Shown: positions 29,823-39,992 of the stretch, one piece after another
Position numbering within the stretch: the stretch's first letter is position 1
How the letters are laid out: every line of letters begins with the position of its first letter
Origin: Aurantiochytrium sp. KH105
Lineage: Eukaryota > Sar > Bigyra > Thraustochytrida > Thraustochytriidae
Length of the DNA: 64,000 bases
Direction: 5' to 3'
Assembly: GCA_003116975.1 (NCBI GenBank)
Contig: BGKB01000242.1
Coordinates: forward strand, 186,001-250,000
Notes under the pieces: generated by a model
Told to the model about the DNA's origin: nothing
The model's input: only the letters and a program-made list of their open reading frames with translations
Databases searched by the model: none
Made by a program: the position numbers and the translations under genes

Positions 29823-32359
29823 ACCAAGGAGCGAAGGCGCGGCACGTGCACGGACGGGGTCGCGGCCGCGAAGGACGACGTCGAGCGCGAGGTCGAGCGC
29901 GACGCAGCGCGGGTTTGTCGGCGCGGGCCGCGGCGAGGTTCCGCGCGTACGGTCAGTCGGGCGGTCGCCGAAAGGACGCGCGAGCGGGCCGTGTGTATCT
30001 CTGTCGCGCTCGCGCTCTCTCTGGCTAGCCGTCAGAGGAGACGAGAAGCGCACGCAAGAGCTCGCGAACGAGGCGAGGTGCGGAGGGCTCGCAGCGTGCA
30101 GGGGATGAATGCACGCGGTGAGCACGCGGGAACTAGCGAAGGAGGCGCGAGAGCACGGAGCAGGCTCGAGGTACGTGGCCGAGAGAGGCGGCCTGCGGAA
30201 GGCGCAAGTGACCTCCGGCTGTGCTTTGCGTACCGGAGACGCGGGGCGAGTGAACGCGAGTGCAGGCTATGGAGCACGCGCTCGGATCTGTGCGTGGCTA
30301 CGGCCTGTGGAGCGGGAAATGAATGTATTGGAGGAATGTGCGAGGGGCGCACGCTCGAAATTGCGACTGGGCAAGCGTGCGTGCGTGGTCACGTGCTCTC
30401 GCTGGCTTGACTTCTGCTTCCTTTCTTTCGTACACGGCGTTCCGAGTCTGCCGGGCGACGACGACGACGACGACGACGATGCTGATGATGGGCGACTGAC
30501 TGGCTCGTGGGCCTCGGCAGTGCAGGTTGTTTGTGGTCTGTGCTGGTGCTGGTTAAGGTTCTGCTTTGGAAGATGGCCGGGAAGTGCGCAGGGCACAGTG
30601 CACGAGGTTCGCAAAAGCGCTTTGCTTGCTTCCTTCCGCACGACCCGCCAGTTCAACTTCAACAATCGCAGTAGCTGGACGGAGAAGAAAAGAACTATGT
30701 ACTATGGACTAGCCAGCCGGCCCAGCCTCGGAAGGGACGCGGGGAAAACAAAACGCACGGGAGGAGCGATACCGGCGCGGACGAAACGTGTCCCTTCCGC
30801 CGGTGATCTGTCGCAGTCGCGGGCAGTGGCTCTTCGGTGACCCGACCGGCCCTGGACTCTCTTATCTCTCGACGAAGAGGAGGGAGGGAGGCAAGGCTTC
30901 GCGCCGATCTCGGGCTGCCCTTGCTGGCTGCCGGCTGCTCCAGGCTGCTTCTTGGGCTGCTGCTCAGCGTTCAAGAGAACGAACGTTCAAGCAAAGCAAG
31001 CCTTTCGATGAACCAATCGCGTGCTTTGCTAACTAGTTAGCTAGCTAGTTATAGCTAGCTAGAGAGGATAGTGGCGTAGAGTCCTTCCTTTATCCTTCTC
31101 TGCCTGCGTTCCTAATACTGATAGGAAACCGCAGATAAGGAGAAGTCTCTCAAGCACTAAGTACTTGCTAGTAAAAACGCTAGAGAGAGGCGTTGAGGCT
31201 GCTCTCCCTTGCGGGTCCTCCTCGCCTAGAACTCTGCCTGCCGATCACAAGTTGGCGTTGTCGCGAAAGGCAGGCAGGTAGAGCAGGCAGAAGATCAGAT
31301 AAGGGCGGACGGCTGTCTGGGTAGGTAGGAGGTGGTTTGCTGGCTGCTCCGCGCCTTTGAGAGGCTGCGGATGCGACGCCGATGCGGTACGCGTAGTAGT
31401 GGTCGGTTTCGTGCGACTCGTTGCAGATTTGCCACAGGAATCCACGGCCGCCAACCAACTTACCGATGATGGCCCGCGGAAAAGGGAAAGAGAGAGAGAG
31501 AGAGCGCGCGCGCGGTCTGCCTGTCTATGGGAAAAAAGGACATAAACATGGCCCGCAAAGTGCCGTGGTCCTCGCGGCCAAAGGAACTGGACTGCTGGCG
31601 GAGAATCAAGGTTGGCTTTGCAAAGTCGACATCGATCAACTTTAATAGACAGTCAGTCAATCAGGTAGGGAATCAATCAATCAATCAATCAGTCAGTCAA
31701 TCAAAAAAAGAAAATCCAGGCCTCTTTCGGCCTGCTTCCCTGCTCGCTTCAAGTTCTTTGCTTGCTTGCCTGCCATCTTGCCTGATTGTCCAATCCAATT
31801 CCGTGTGACGCACTCTTTCCAGCGGAGCGGTGTCCTTTTGCACTTTCTGCGGTTGGTCAGGACGCGGCAGACGTGCGGCCATGGCCCCAGAGAGATAGAT
31901 AGCGATCCTGTCAGGTCCTATTCCGTCTGACTTGTCCTGCCAGCCAGCCTCAGTTTCGGCCGCCGCATCGAAATAAGAGAAACGATGTAAAAAGAAAGAA
32001 GCAAACGAAAGCAAAACAATCCAAAGTTTTCCTCTCGTGTTCGCGTCCCTACCTCAGCCGTGCCGACAGTCCAGACTGATCTCTCAAAAGAATTATACGC
32101 CATGCAGGCCTGGTTGGCCTGGAGGCCGTGCCTCCGTGCATGCAACATACCTCCATGCATGCATGCATGCATAAGTGGAAGCACAGATGGATGAGTACGT
32201 GCGCGCGTGAGCAAGAATGAAACAGTTTGTTGGCGGCGCCGCCACCAAGGAAGAAGATCACTGCGCGGCCGTCTGATCGGTGCGCGGCGCGGCGACGGCC
32301 GAGGAAGCATCTGCAGGCAGCCTCTGTTGATAGCGTGCCCACACCTACGAACCTCTTGC

Positions 32360-32412
32360 AAAGAAAAGAAAAGAAAAGAAAAGAAAAGAAAAGAAAAGAA
32401 AAGAAAAGAAAA
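32360..32412. repeat. (AAAAG)n pentanucleotide microsatellite
   Basis: About ten AAAAG units, nearly perfect, forming a strand-asymmetric purine tract. Confidence 0.9.
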
Positions 32413-33052
32413 ATCAAAACAAGTTTTGGTTGATTTTTTTTTCCCGCTGTCTACTGCTGCACCATCATCCTCATCGCCAGCCAGCGCGAACGCCGGCCGA
32501 GCATACGCAGTCAAAGAGCGTTTCTCAGCCTCTGTTGATTTGTTTCGCCTCGCCCCGCTTCGACCGATATCTCACCTGCCCAACACGCCACGCTTTTGGA
32601 ATAGAAAGAATGAAAAAAAACGCAAAGGAAAAAGTAAAGATGAGCGCTCTCAAAACGAAGTGAGCTTGGACGGTTTCGCGCGCCGCGATTGTCGGAGCGC
32701 CTGCGCGCCGCCGAGCATAGCCGCGGAACTGCCACGCCATCGAATTCAAGGACGGCGCTTCATCTCCGATCAAGCAAACGCGCGTAAGTCGGCGCAGCGC
32801 GCATGCCGATTTCACGTGCGTGCCTGGTTGTGGTCTCGGCGGTGGTGGCGTCGGTCCCCGCACTCGATGGGGTCCGCGCCAACGAAGATGGTGTGTACCC
32901 AAAGCATGGCGCGGATGGCTGGATGAATGGATCCACGCCACGCAGAAGAGAGGTGAAGAGGGGCGACAGAGCCAGACAGACATCCGGCCGTGCCTACGTG
33001 TAGTTGTATCAGGTCTTGGTCTTGCCCAGGCCTCTGGATTGTTTTTGGCAAA

Positions 33053-33078
33053 CAGCCAGCCAGCCAGCCAGCCAGCCA
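33053..33078. repeat. (AGCC)n microsatellite
   Basis: About six and a half AGCC units in the gene-poor region. Confidence 0.8.
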
Positions 33079-33423
33079 AATGTTGAGCCGACTGGGAAAG
33101 AAGAAAGAACAGAGAGAGCATCCGACCGCTTCCCCCGGGATTCATGTCAAGCTACGCTGACCACAGAAAAAAAGCCAGCAGCTCTTACTCATACATACAT
33201 GCCAGAAGAAATGTCGGCCGCGGGATCTTACAGTTAGCCCTGGAAAACACGGGCTTCCGATCCGGCCAAATCCACTTTCATGAGGCTTCGAAATTTGCTA
33301 AACAAAATGAGTTGCGGTGGCCCTACAAGACCTAGGCCTCTAAGAGGAGATTCAATCCAGTTTGACGGCCGGGTCTTCGTCGACTTGATCCAAGAAGCTC
33401 TAAGAAACGGGCCATCAAAATCC

Positions 33424-33459
33424 AGGATTAGCATGTGAATGAGGATTAGCATGTGAATG
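33424..33459. repeat. 18-bp perfect tandem duplication
   Basis: AGGATTAGCATGTGAATG occurs twice in direct succession. Confidence 0.85.
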
Positions 33460-33655
33460 AGGAAAAGCCGGAGAGGCTTGACACTCTGGTGCATATAAGA
33501 TTAGCTTAAGCCCCTTTGGGTTGGCCGAGCTCACACCTTTCCGCGCGATCTTTTCCCGCAAATGCGGCCCGCTGTCCCATGGCGCGTCGTCAAATGGGCT
33601 TAACTCACACCATTTGTTTTCATCCTGGTCCAGAACGAGACTGTGCATTTTCCAA

Positions 33656-33980
33656 TTTCCACACCAATCGCGTGCCGACAAGCGGGCCAACAAAGTGCCA
33701 GTGTCAAAAGATGCTCGTGGGCAAAAGATGCATTTGGACAAAAGATGTTCTTATTCAAAATCAAAGATGCTCTTGGACAAATGCTTTCCACGCCAATCGC
33801 GTGCCAACAAACGGGCCAACCGCGTACCGGTTTAAAATCAAACGATGCTCGTGCATAAATGATACTCTTGTACAAGTTCTGGAAACAAAAACTCTTGGAA
33901 AATTACTTTCCACACCAATTGCGTGCCAGTTTTTCTCAAAAATGCTCTTGGACAAATGCTTTCCACGCTGATCCGACTTT
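33656..33980. repeat. Degenerate tandem repeat, about 50-130 bp units
   Basis: At least three units begin with TTTCCACRCCAATYGCGTGCC (near 33656, 33785 and 33906). Each ends with words such as GATGCTCTTGGACAAATGCT. A fourth start, TTTCCACGCTGATC, is near 33960. Units one and two are about 125 bp and unit three about 55 bp. The repeat abuts the 3' end of ADAT1. No reading frame is conserved across units. Confidence 0.7.
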
Positions 33981-34001
33981 AACAAATGGCAACGCCATTT
34001 T

Positions 34002-35693
34002 CTACTCTAGGTTTTGGCCCGTGACAAAACCACGCTTTAATGCTCTCCACGCAGAGAATGGCCCGTCCATAAAGTCCTGGACCAAGCTCGTGTGCGTAGA
34101 ACTCGCCGCAGCCCGTTTCAACCCCTTGTACCGGTCCAGAAACGATGCTGGCTTGGATTCGCTTGCTCCGGCATCTAGACTTTCGGCTATTTCAAGTATG
34201 CTTCGTTTGCATGTGAGGGGCCGCGGAGCAGGCCTGGCACTTTCCGTGCTGCCTTCTAAAGTCTTCTTCTCCTTTCTTTTTTTCTTCTTGTCCTGGGAAT
34301 CTCCGCGCGTCTGCACGATCGTTTGAGCCACACCTTGCTCCTTGCCGCAAATTGCAGCGTATTGCACATCCGCGGGAAGGCTTTCAAGATCAACAAAGGA
34401 AGGCGCAGCAATCCACTGCAGAGCGAGACCTGCGGCAGGCGCTGCTCGACGTTTTCGTTTCTTGCCAATTTCAGCACCGCCTTGCTCGCCGGCTTCGAGA
34501 GCAGCTTCTGCTCTTGCTTTCGAGCGTGAAAACGATCTTGACGAGATGGCCACCGTCCAAGGCGCGTCACGCTGCGTATCGCGCGGTAGTCTTTCGTGCG
34601 TAGCACGCCAACAGGCGGCCAACGCGGCACGAGCTGTTTCGAAAACCTTGGCGTCTGCACGTGCCCCTGTCATTTTGCAGACCTGCGTCGCTGCAGACGA
34701 CTGCAATGTTGTCTGAGCGTCTTTTTCATCATTATAATTTGATGTATTGAAATGATCCGCATGAAGCTCTCGGGGGATTGTTGATGCGACTTGTGTTTTC
34801 ACGTTGAAGGCCTTGGTCTCGCCAGCATCTTGACTAGGATTTTCGTGGCGGCAGTCTCCTGCCGCTACACTGTCAGCGATTCGCTGTCGGCTTCCCCCTT
34901 GATTGCTCTGTATGGCCAAGATTTCATTGCTCGAGGGAAGCGTTGCTTGCAAGCAGTCCCCGCTGACGACAAGTCCACGCAATGGAACATTATCCACGAG
35001 ATGCGATGACACGAGCGCGCTCTGCAGGCCAACGGCTCGCCAGCGCGCGATTTTGTCGCTGCACGACATCGAAAGTGAGCGATCTTCAGGATGCAAGTTG
35101 CTTCGACTGCTCTTGGCGCGCAATTGGCCGACAGCCTGCTCAGACTCGCGCAGATCCCGGTCAGCAACGAGCTTGGCGCCAGAAAATTTGTCGGCAAGAA
35201 CGGAGCAATCTCCGCATGGTAACTCGGAGACAAAGAGGTAGAGCGCAACATCAGGTCGGAATCGCCATCGCTGGTCGCTTTCACCACCTCCGATGGCAAC
35301 GAGGAGCGCGTCCTCTTCTTTCACGGCCGAGGAACCACCTTTTCTGCGCGCTTGCACCTCTTGCAGGATCAACCAGCACAGCCCTCGTCGCGCGAGTACC
35401 TCTGCGTGGCAGTCATCAAGTACAAGACCTTGGGGCGACATTTTACGAGGCCCAAGGCACTTGCTTCCCGTCGCCATGGACACCACGCGCAGGTCCTCAC
35501 CTGGCTCGTGCGCAACGAGCGCTGCCAGGACCGTCCATTCGGTCGCCCGCGCAGTCTGCCATCGCGACGCAAGGCTCGCGTACGCTTCGAGAGCCTTGGC
35601 CGCCACGTCTGCTTCGAGTTTCCTGGTCGCCACGTCTGCTTCGCGAGTCCTCGCCCCGTTGTCCGTCTCGTGCTCGCGCGCACGGCTTTCCAT
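34002..35693 (-). CDS. ADAT1: tRNA-specific adenosine deaminase 1
   Basis: 563 residues from the ATG at 35693. The adenosine-deaminase (ADAR/ADAT1) domain is complete. The GSKCLGPRKMSPQG strand leads to DCHAEVLARRGL with zinc ligand His96 and proton-shuttle Glu98. PCGDC (159-163) gives Cys160, and MSCSDKIARW gives Cys211 and the conserved Lys214. The domain begins near residue 45 after a charged, repetitive N-terminus. ADAT1 deaminates A37 next to the anticodon of eukaryotic tRNA-Ala to inosine. No double-stranded RNA-binding domain is present, as expected for ADAT1 rather than ADAR. A basic Lys-rich insert lies near residue 465. It is divergent with the SulP gene across an 11-bp repeat array. 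Confidence 0.92.
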   Translation of the reverse strand: MESRAREHETDNGARTREADVATRKLEADVAAKALEAYASLASRWQTARATEWTVLAALVAHEPGEDLRVVSMATGSKCLGPRKMSPQGLVLDDCHAEVLARRGLCWLILQEVQARRKGGSSAVKEEDALLVAIGGGESDQRWRFRPDVALYLFVSELPCGDCSVLADKFSGAKLVADRDLRESEQAVGQLRAKSSRSNLHPEDRSLSMSCSDKIARWRAVGLQSALVSSHLVDNVPLRGLVVSGDCLQATLPSSNEILAIQSNQGGSRQRIADSVAAGDCRHENPSQDAGETKAFNVKTQVASTIPRELHADHFNTSNYNDEKDAQTTLQSSAATQVCKMTGARADAKVFETARAALAACWRATHERLPRDTQRDAPWTVAISSRSFSRSKARAEAALEAGEQGGAEIGKKRKRRAAPAAGLALQWIAAPSFVDLESLPADVQYAAICGKEQGVAQTIVQTRGDSQDKKKKRKEKKTLEGSTESARPAPRPLTCKRSILEIAESLDAGASESKPASFLDRYKGLKRAAASSTHTSLVQDFMDGPFSAWRALKRGFVTGQNLE

Positions 35694-36566
35694 GGGCCGC
35701 CAACTTTGCCTTCCGGCGCTTTGCAGACTCGAATGATTGCCTTTGTTATTCGTTCACAACCCAACTTGGCCTCGGTCGTCAGCGCTTGGTTGATCTTACC
35801 GCAAACTGCGCGTCATGCGATGCGAACGACACCCCGCAAGAGGTCCTTTCCTCCGTCCCTGTTCTTGCAAGCTTTGCAAGAGCTTTGCAAGAGCTTTGCA
35901 AGAGCTTTGCAAGAGCTTTGCAAGAGCTTTGCAAGAGCTTTGCAAGAGCTTTGCAAGAGCTTTGCAAGCTTTGCAAGCACCGCTGTGCTCACGATGACCC
36001 TCGCTGCAGAAGTGAACGACCTCGGGACCTGGCTGGCCAAACCTGCCTGCCCAGTGAGCCCCGGCCCTACAGTGGCGCGAGGCGGCCCCGGCAGTCGAGC
36101 AAACCGCCATTCTCCACTTGTGCGCGCGGCGCTACACTGCGCACGAGCAGGGCTGGATTGCAGAGCGTGCGCGTGGCGAGGAAACCTGCGACGCGCAGCC
36201 GAGGCTGCCCGACACACAAACATACTCCAGACCCGGAGCGTTGCCGCGACCGCGATCGCGACCGCGGGCAGAGGCGGACGCAGACGCAGACACGCCGCGG
36301 CGGCGAGCGGCCAGGACCGGTGCCCAGCCGAGCCGGAGTCGCGGCGCCAGAGGCACACCGATTGCAACTGCAACGCTGTAAGACTCACACCTTTGCAGCG
36401 AGGACCAGCACGCACGCACGAGCAGCGCGAGCAGTGCGGGCAGCGCGTCGCGTCGACTTGGAGCAGACCTGCAAAGACTGGAGCTTGACGTCACGCCTGC
36501 GCCGACTGCGAGAGGTCTTCGCTCGGCCCCGACCGGGCAGCCGGCTGGCCCTCTACGCGAGCGAAG
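35694..36566. other. Divergent intergenic region with 11-bp array
   Basis: 873 bp between the ADAT1 and SulP start codons. Its most striking content is the array at 35871-35977. The SulP-proximal half is GC-rich with frames of biased composition. Confidence 0.6.
35871..35977. repeat. 11-bp tandem array, GCTTTGCAAGA, about 10 copies
   Basis: Nine perfect GCTTTGCAAG units start every 11 bp from 35871 to 35959, and a tenth overlaps at 35968-35977. The unit contains the palindrome TTGCAA. Read as protein it gives an 11-residue repeat in every frame, which is why open frames cross it. Confidence 0.95.
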
Positions 36567-39533
36567 ATGAGCGGCAACGCCAGAGCGCCGCTCCTGGACG
36601 ACCACGACTCGAGCTATGATGCAGACGATCGCTTCGAAGGCCCAGACATGACGCAGGAGGATGTTGACCAGAGCATGCCCCCCGTCGGCGCTCGGCTGTC
36701 GAGCGGAGCGGCCATGTTTGGCGGTCTGTCAACATCACCAGTCATGAGCTCGCTGCGACGTCAGCCGTCCGGGTCCTTTGTTGCCAACACGCCACTGTCA
36801 AAGAGCCCCTTTGCCCACTATCTCGACAGCGCCAAGCTGCGCAGAAAACCGGGTCGTGGCGACGACGCCAAGGCCTCTGCAATGGCCGGCGCGGGTCGCG
36901 CCGTCGCCTTTGGGTGCATTAACGGCGCCGTCATGATTCCCACCATGGTGGGATTCGCCTCCATCATCTACAAGGACCCCTTTTACACGGACGAGGCGCA
37001 CAACTACTTGCCGCAGGCCATCAAGCTCGTCTTTCTCAGCTCGGCTATCCATCAAGTTTGCTTCGTCATCTTTAGCACCCTGCCCTTTGCCGTGGGCCAA
37101 GTCCAGGACGCCGGTCTCATCTTTCTCTCCTCCATGGCTGTCACCATTGTGAGCAATATGGGCAATGTTGACAACCCAAAGGATGTCATGACCACCACGG
37201 TCGTGAGCCTTTCGCTGTGCACGACGGTCCTTGGACTCTTGCTCATTATCACAGGAAAGCTGCGCCTCGCGCGTCTCATTCAGTACCTGCCACTGCCCGT
37301 CGTCGGTGGGTACTTGGCCTTTATCGGTCTCTTTTGCGGCCTGAGCGGCCTCCGACTCACGACGGGCGCCCGCGTCGAGTCGGTGCTCCAGCTCGGCAAG
37401 CTCTTTACGGGTCATTACATGAAGCTCTTGTCACCTTGCATTGCGGCCACTGCCTGGCTCTTTTACATTAGCAAGTACGCGAAACAGAACAAGTTCGCGC
37501 TCCCTCTGTCGCTGGCGGCCATGCCCATTCTCTTTTACGTTGTAGTCTTCATTTCAGGCCATACGTTGCAAGATGCCCGCGATGCGGGCTGGGTTTCGCA
37601 CCAGGTCGACGTGCCTCCGTTTTACGAGGTGTTCAGTCTCTTTGACTTTTCTCGCGTGCACTGGGGCGCCGCCTTTCCTCAGGTCATCCCAACCTTCTTT
37701 GCCATGTTTGCCGTTGTGGCGTTTGGCTCCTCGCTGGACGTGGCGGCCATTCAGTTCGAGCTTGGTAAGCCTATGGACTATGATAGCGAGCTTGTGACCG
37801 TGGGCATCTCCAACACCATCAGTGGCATGACGGGCGGGTACACGGGTTCGTACATTTTCAGCCAGACCATCTTTACGCTGCGGAATGGGATTCAGCGCCG
37901 CATTTGTGGCCTCATCGTCGCCGGCGTCGAGATCTCGCTCTTTCTCTTGCCTGTGGATCTTCTCAGCGTGCTCCCCCGCTTCTTCTTTGGGTCGGTTCTT
38001 TTGTTTGTTTCCGTGGACCTCTTGCTGGAATGGCTTGTGCACTCGTACTTTAACATTGAAGTTCGTGAATACGCGCTCGTATGGCTCACTTTTCTCGCCA
38101 TCAATGTGTGGGGACTTGAGCTGGGCATGACACTGGGCGTCATTCTTTCCGCGCTGCTCTTTGTGTACTCGTACAGCCGTTCAAGCCGCCTTGAGCACGT
38201 TGATAAGCCCGTGAGCCACGCCGTGCGCAGCTACCACGACCGCAAGATCCTCGTGCGCTATCGGCCTCGCATCGTGGCTCTCCGCGTGCTCGGATACCAG
38301 TTCTTTGGCAATGTCATTGGAACGATCCTCAAGGTACAGACGCACGTTGCTATCCGCAAACCGGTGGCGCAGCAGTCAAACGCTCAACAGCGTGCACAGC
38401 AATCTGCACAAGCGCGCGCGCTGGATCTGGCAGTCGCCCAACAGCGCGCTCAGCGCTTGCAAGATTCTCTTGGAGGCAATGGAGATGGCCAAGGTCTTGA
38501 AGCTGTAGCGGCGGGTCAAGCTTCGCCTTTTTCGACGCACTCCACCTCTTCATCCAAAGATGGCCGGCATCGTCTCCGTGGTGCCGCCGGAGCCGTGGGC
38601 GGCAACGGAGACAATGCCCGCATGAAGTCTCGCACCTACAGCGACGGAGGCACGGACAATGGCCCGCGCTCGAGCAATCTTACCGTGGCATCGATGCCCG
38701 GGGCCTTTTCGTCCTCCAAGGGGGAAATGCACCGTCTTTATACGCCGGCGCCCAATACGGAGATGGCTCAGAACTTGCCGCCACTTCCCGAAGTCGACAC
38801 GAGGTACGTCATCTTGGACATGACCAATGCATCAGGTGTCGATGCTACCTCGGCGCGCGCGTGCTTTCTCACCATTTTGCAGAGTCTCAACAACCACGAC
38901 ATTCAGCTCGTCTTTGCCGGGCTCACGCCGCACATGGAAGACGTCTTGCGCACAAATGGTGTCTTGGCGCCGCGTGTTTCGTATGCGAGCAGCGAGGCTG
39001 GCAGCAGCTTTGTTGACCCTTTTAGCGCCTCGGAGCAAAGCGAGGACGATGGAGAGAGCATCCAGCTCGACGACTCTGGTGATTTTGCCATCACTTTTCA
39101 AACGTTCGATGATGCCGTCCAGTTCTGCGAGGATCGTATCTTGGGCGCTGTCGTGCAAAAGCGACAAGAGTCGCAAGATGACTTTTTCTCCAACTCGCGA
39201 CTGAAGGCTGCTCGTTCCAAGTACTTTACGCAAGTTCGCGTCGCACCGGGCGGTGCACTTTTCCAAAAGGGCGAGCGCCCTGACCGACTCTTTGTCATTG
39301 AGTCTGGACGCGTATCTCGCCGAGACATGGACCGCATGTACTCTGGAGGTTCGATTGTGGGCATGGACGACTTTTTTCTGCAGCAGAACTACTCGTACAC
39401 GGCTCAAGTGCTCGGCACAGATGCGACCGTAGCTCGGACTTTGGAGCGTGCGCAGTTTGACCGTATGTCCCGTGAGGACCCGGAGATGGCGCTGGCGCTC
39501 CAAGACGCGCTCATCAAGGCTGTGATTCGCTAA
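36567..39533 (+). CDS. SulP-family anion transporter with STAS and cNMP-like domains
   Basis: 988 residues from the ATG at 36567. A cytoplasmic N-terminus of about 105 residues precedes a SulP transport core (about 105-545) with 11-12 hydrophobic helices, including GCINGAVMIPTMVGFASII, PLPVVGGYLAFIGLFCGLSGL and GMTGGYTGSYIFSQ. A Gln/Ser-rich linker leads to a STAS domain (about 740-870; YVILDMTNASGVDATSARA). A cyclic-nucleotide-binding fold (about 887-985) begins APGGALFQKGERPDRLFVIESGRV. This order matches yeast Vsb1/YGR125w-type SulP proteins rather than plasma-membrane sulfate permeases; Vsb1 is vacuolar. The phosphate-binding cassette Glu and Arg of true cNMP domains are not seen. The transported ion cannot be read from sequence. 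Confidence 0.9.
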   Translation: MSGNARAPLLDDHDSSYDADDRFEGPDMTQEDVDQSMPPVGARLSSGAAMFGGLSTSPVMSSLRRQPSGSFVANTPLSKSPFAHYLDSAKLRRKPGRGDDAKASAMAGAGRAVAFGCINGAVMIPTMVGFASIIYKDPFYTDEAHNYLPQAIKLVFLSSAIHQVCFVIFSTLPFAVGQVQDAGLIFLSSMAVTIVSNMGNVDNPKDVMTTTVVSLSLCTTVLGLLLIITGKLRLARLIQYLPLPVVGGYLAFIGLFCGLSGLRLTTGARVESVLQLGKLFTGHYMKLLSPCIAATAWLFYISKYAKQNKFALPLSLAAMPILFYVVVFISGHTLQDARDAGWVSHQVDVPPFYEVFSLFDFSRVHWGAAFPQVIPTFFAMFAVVAFGSSLDVAAIQFELGKPMDYDSELVTVGISNTISGMTGGYTGSYIFSQTIFTLRNGIQRRICGLIVAGVEISLFLLPVDLLSVLPRFFFGSVLLFVSVDLLLEWLVHSYFNIEVREYALVWLTFLAINVWGLELGMTLGVILSALLFVYSYSRSSRLEHVDKPVSHAVRSYHDRKILVRYRPRIVALRVLGYQFFGNVIGTILKVQTHVAIRKPVAQQSNAQQRAQQSAQARALDLAVAQQRAQRLQDSLGGNGDGQGLEAVAAGQASPFSTHSTSSSKDGRHRLRGAAGAVGGNGDNARMKSRTYSDGGTDNGPRSSNLTVASMPGAFSSSKGEMHRLYTPAPNTEMAQNLPPLPEVDTRYVILDMTNASGVDATSARACFLTILQSLNNHDIQLVFAGLTPHMEDVLRTNGVLAPRVSYASSEAGSSFVDPFSASEQSEDDGESIQLDDSGDFAITFQTFDDAVQFCEDRILGAVVQKRQESQDDFFSNSRLKAARSKYFTQVRVAPGGALFQKGERPDRLFVIESGRVSRRDMDRMYSGGSIVGMDDFFLQQNYSYTAQVLGTDATVARTLERAQFDRMSREDPEMALALQDALIKAVIR

Positions 39534-39992
39534 AGATGGGAGAAAACAAATGAAAACAGAAAGGCTACTGGCTCGAAGACGATTGTCGTTCGTGCACACA
39601 GCGGAAGATGGAAGACTTTCGAAACTCTGTTCAAGCGGCAATGTTTGATCGAAGCGGAAAGCGTCCGTTTTCGTTTTTTTTTTTTTGCTTTGTTCTCCTT
39701 CCCTCCCCTTTCTTCTCTTTGGTAAACACAAACACAAATATAGTCATTGTCTTATGTTTTTCTTTTATGGCTCCTCGAGACTGGCTCGACCTTGCGCGAG
39801 CGATCAAATCTGCAAAATCAATTCCCGATTCCCCCCAAAAAACAATTCTCTGATCAAATTCGAGAAAAGAGAAAAATTGAGACAACGCAAGGCAGAGCAT
39901 TATTATTTTGTGCTTGGGTGGGTGGGGGAGAGGGACGGGAGAAGGTTGGTTGTAGCGGGTCTAAAGAACATTTCAAAATTGAGTGAATTGAT
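39534..39992. other. Convergent intergenic region
   Basis: 459 bp, AT-rich, with a poly-T tract at about 39676-39687. No gene is seen. Confidence 0.5.

Larger units (their letters stand above)
28595..34001. other. Repeat-rich 5.4 kb without recognisable genes
   Basis: This is the longest gene-poor stretch. From 28860 to 30450 it is GC-rich, with biased frames on both strands. It contains many simple repeats: GAAT (29801-29822), GAC (about 30458-30479), TAGC-type (31031-31061), TCAA (about 31675-31702), TGCA (32155-32172), AAAAG (32360-32412) and AGCC (33053-33078). Its right end has an 18-bp tandem duplication and a degenerate long repeat. No tRNA, rRNA or transposase signature was found. 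It could contain a non-coding transcript or a gene broken into small exons, but nothing supports one. Confidence 0.5.

Noticed and set aside
31357..32926. Several 60-240 codon frames in the gene-poor region
   Set aside because: They cross microsatellites, have biased composition and share no motif with known families.
34982..36619. 545-codon open frame on plus, with an 11-residue repeat
   Set aside because: It runs antisense to ADAT1, through the 11-bp array and into the SulP leader. The repeat reads open in every frame, so it does not support coding.
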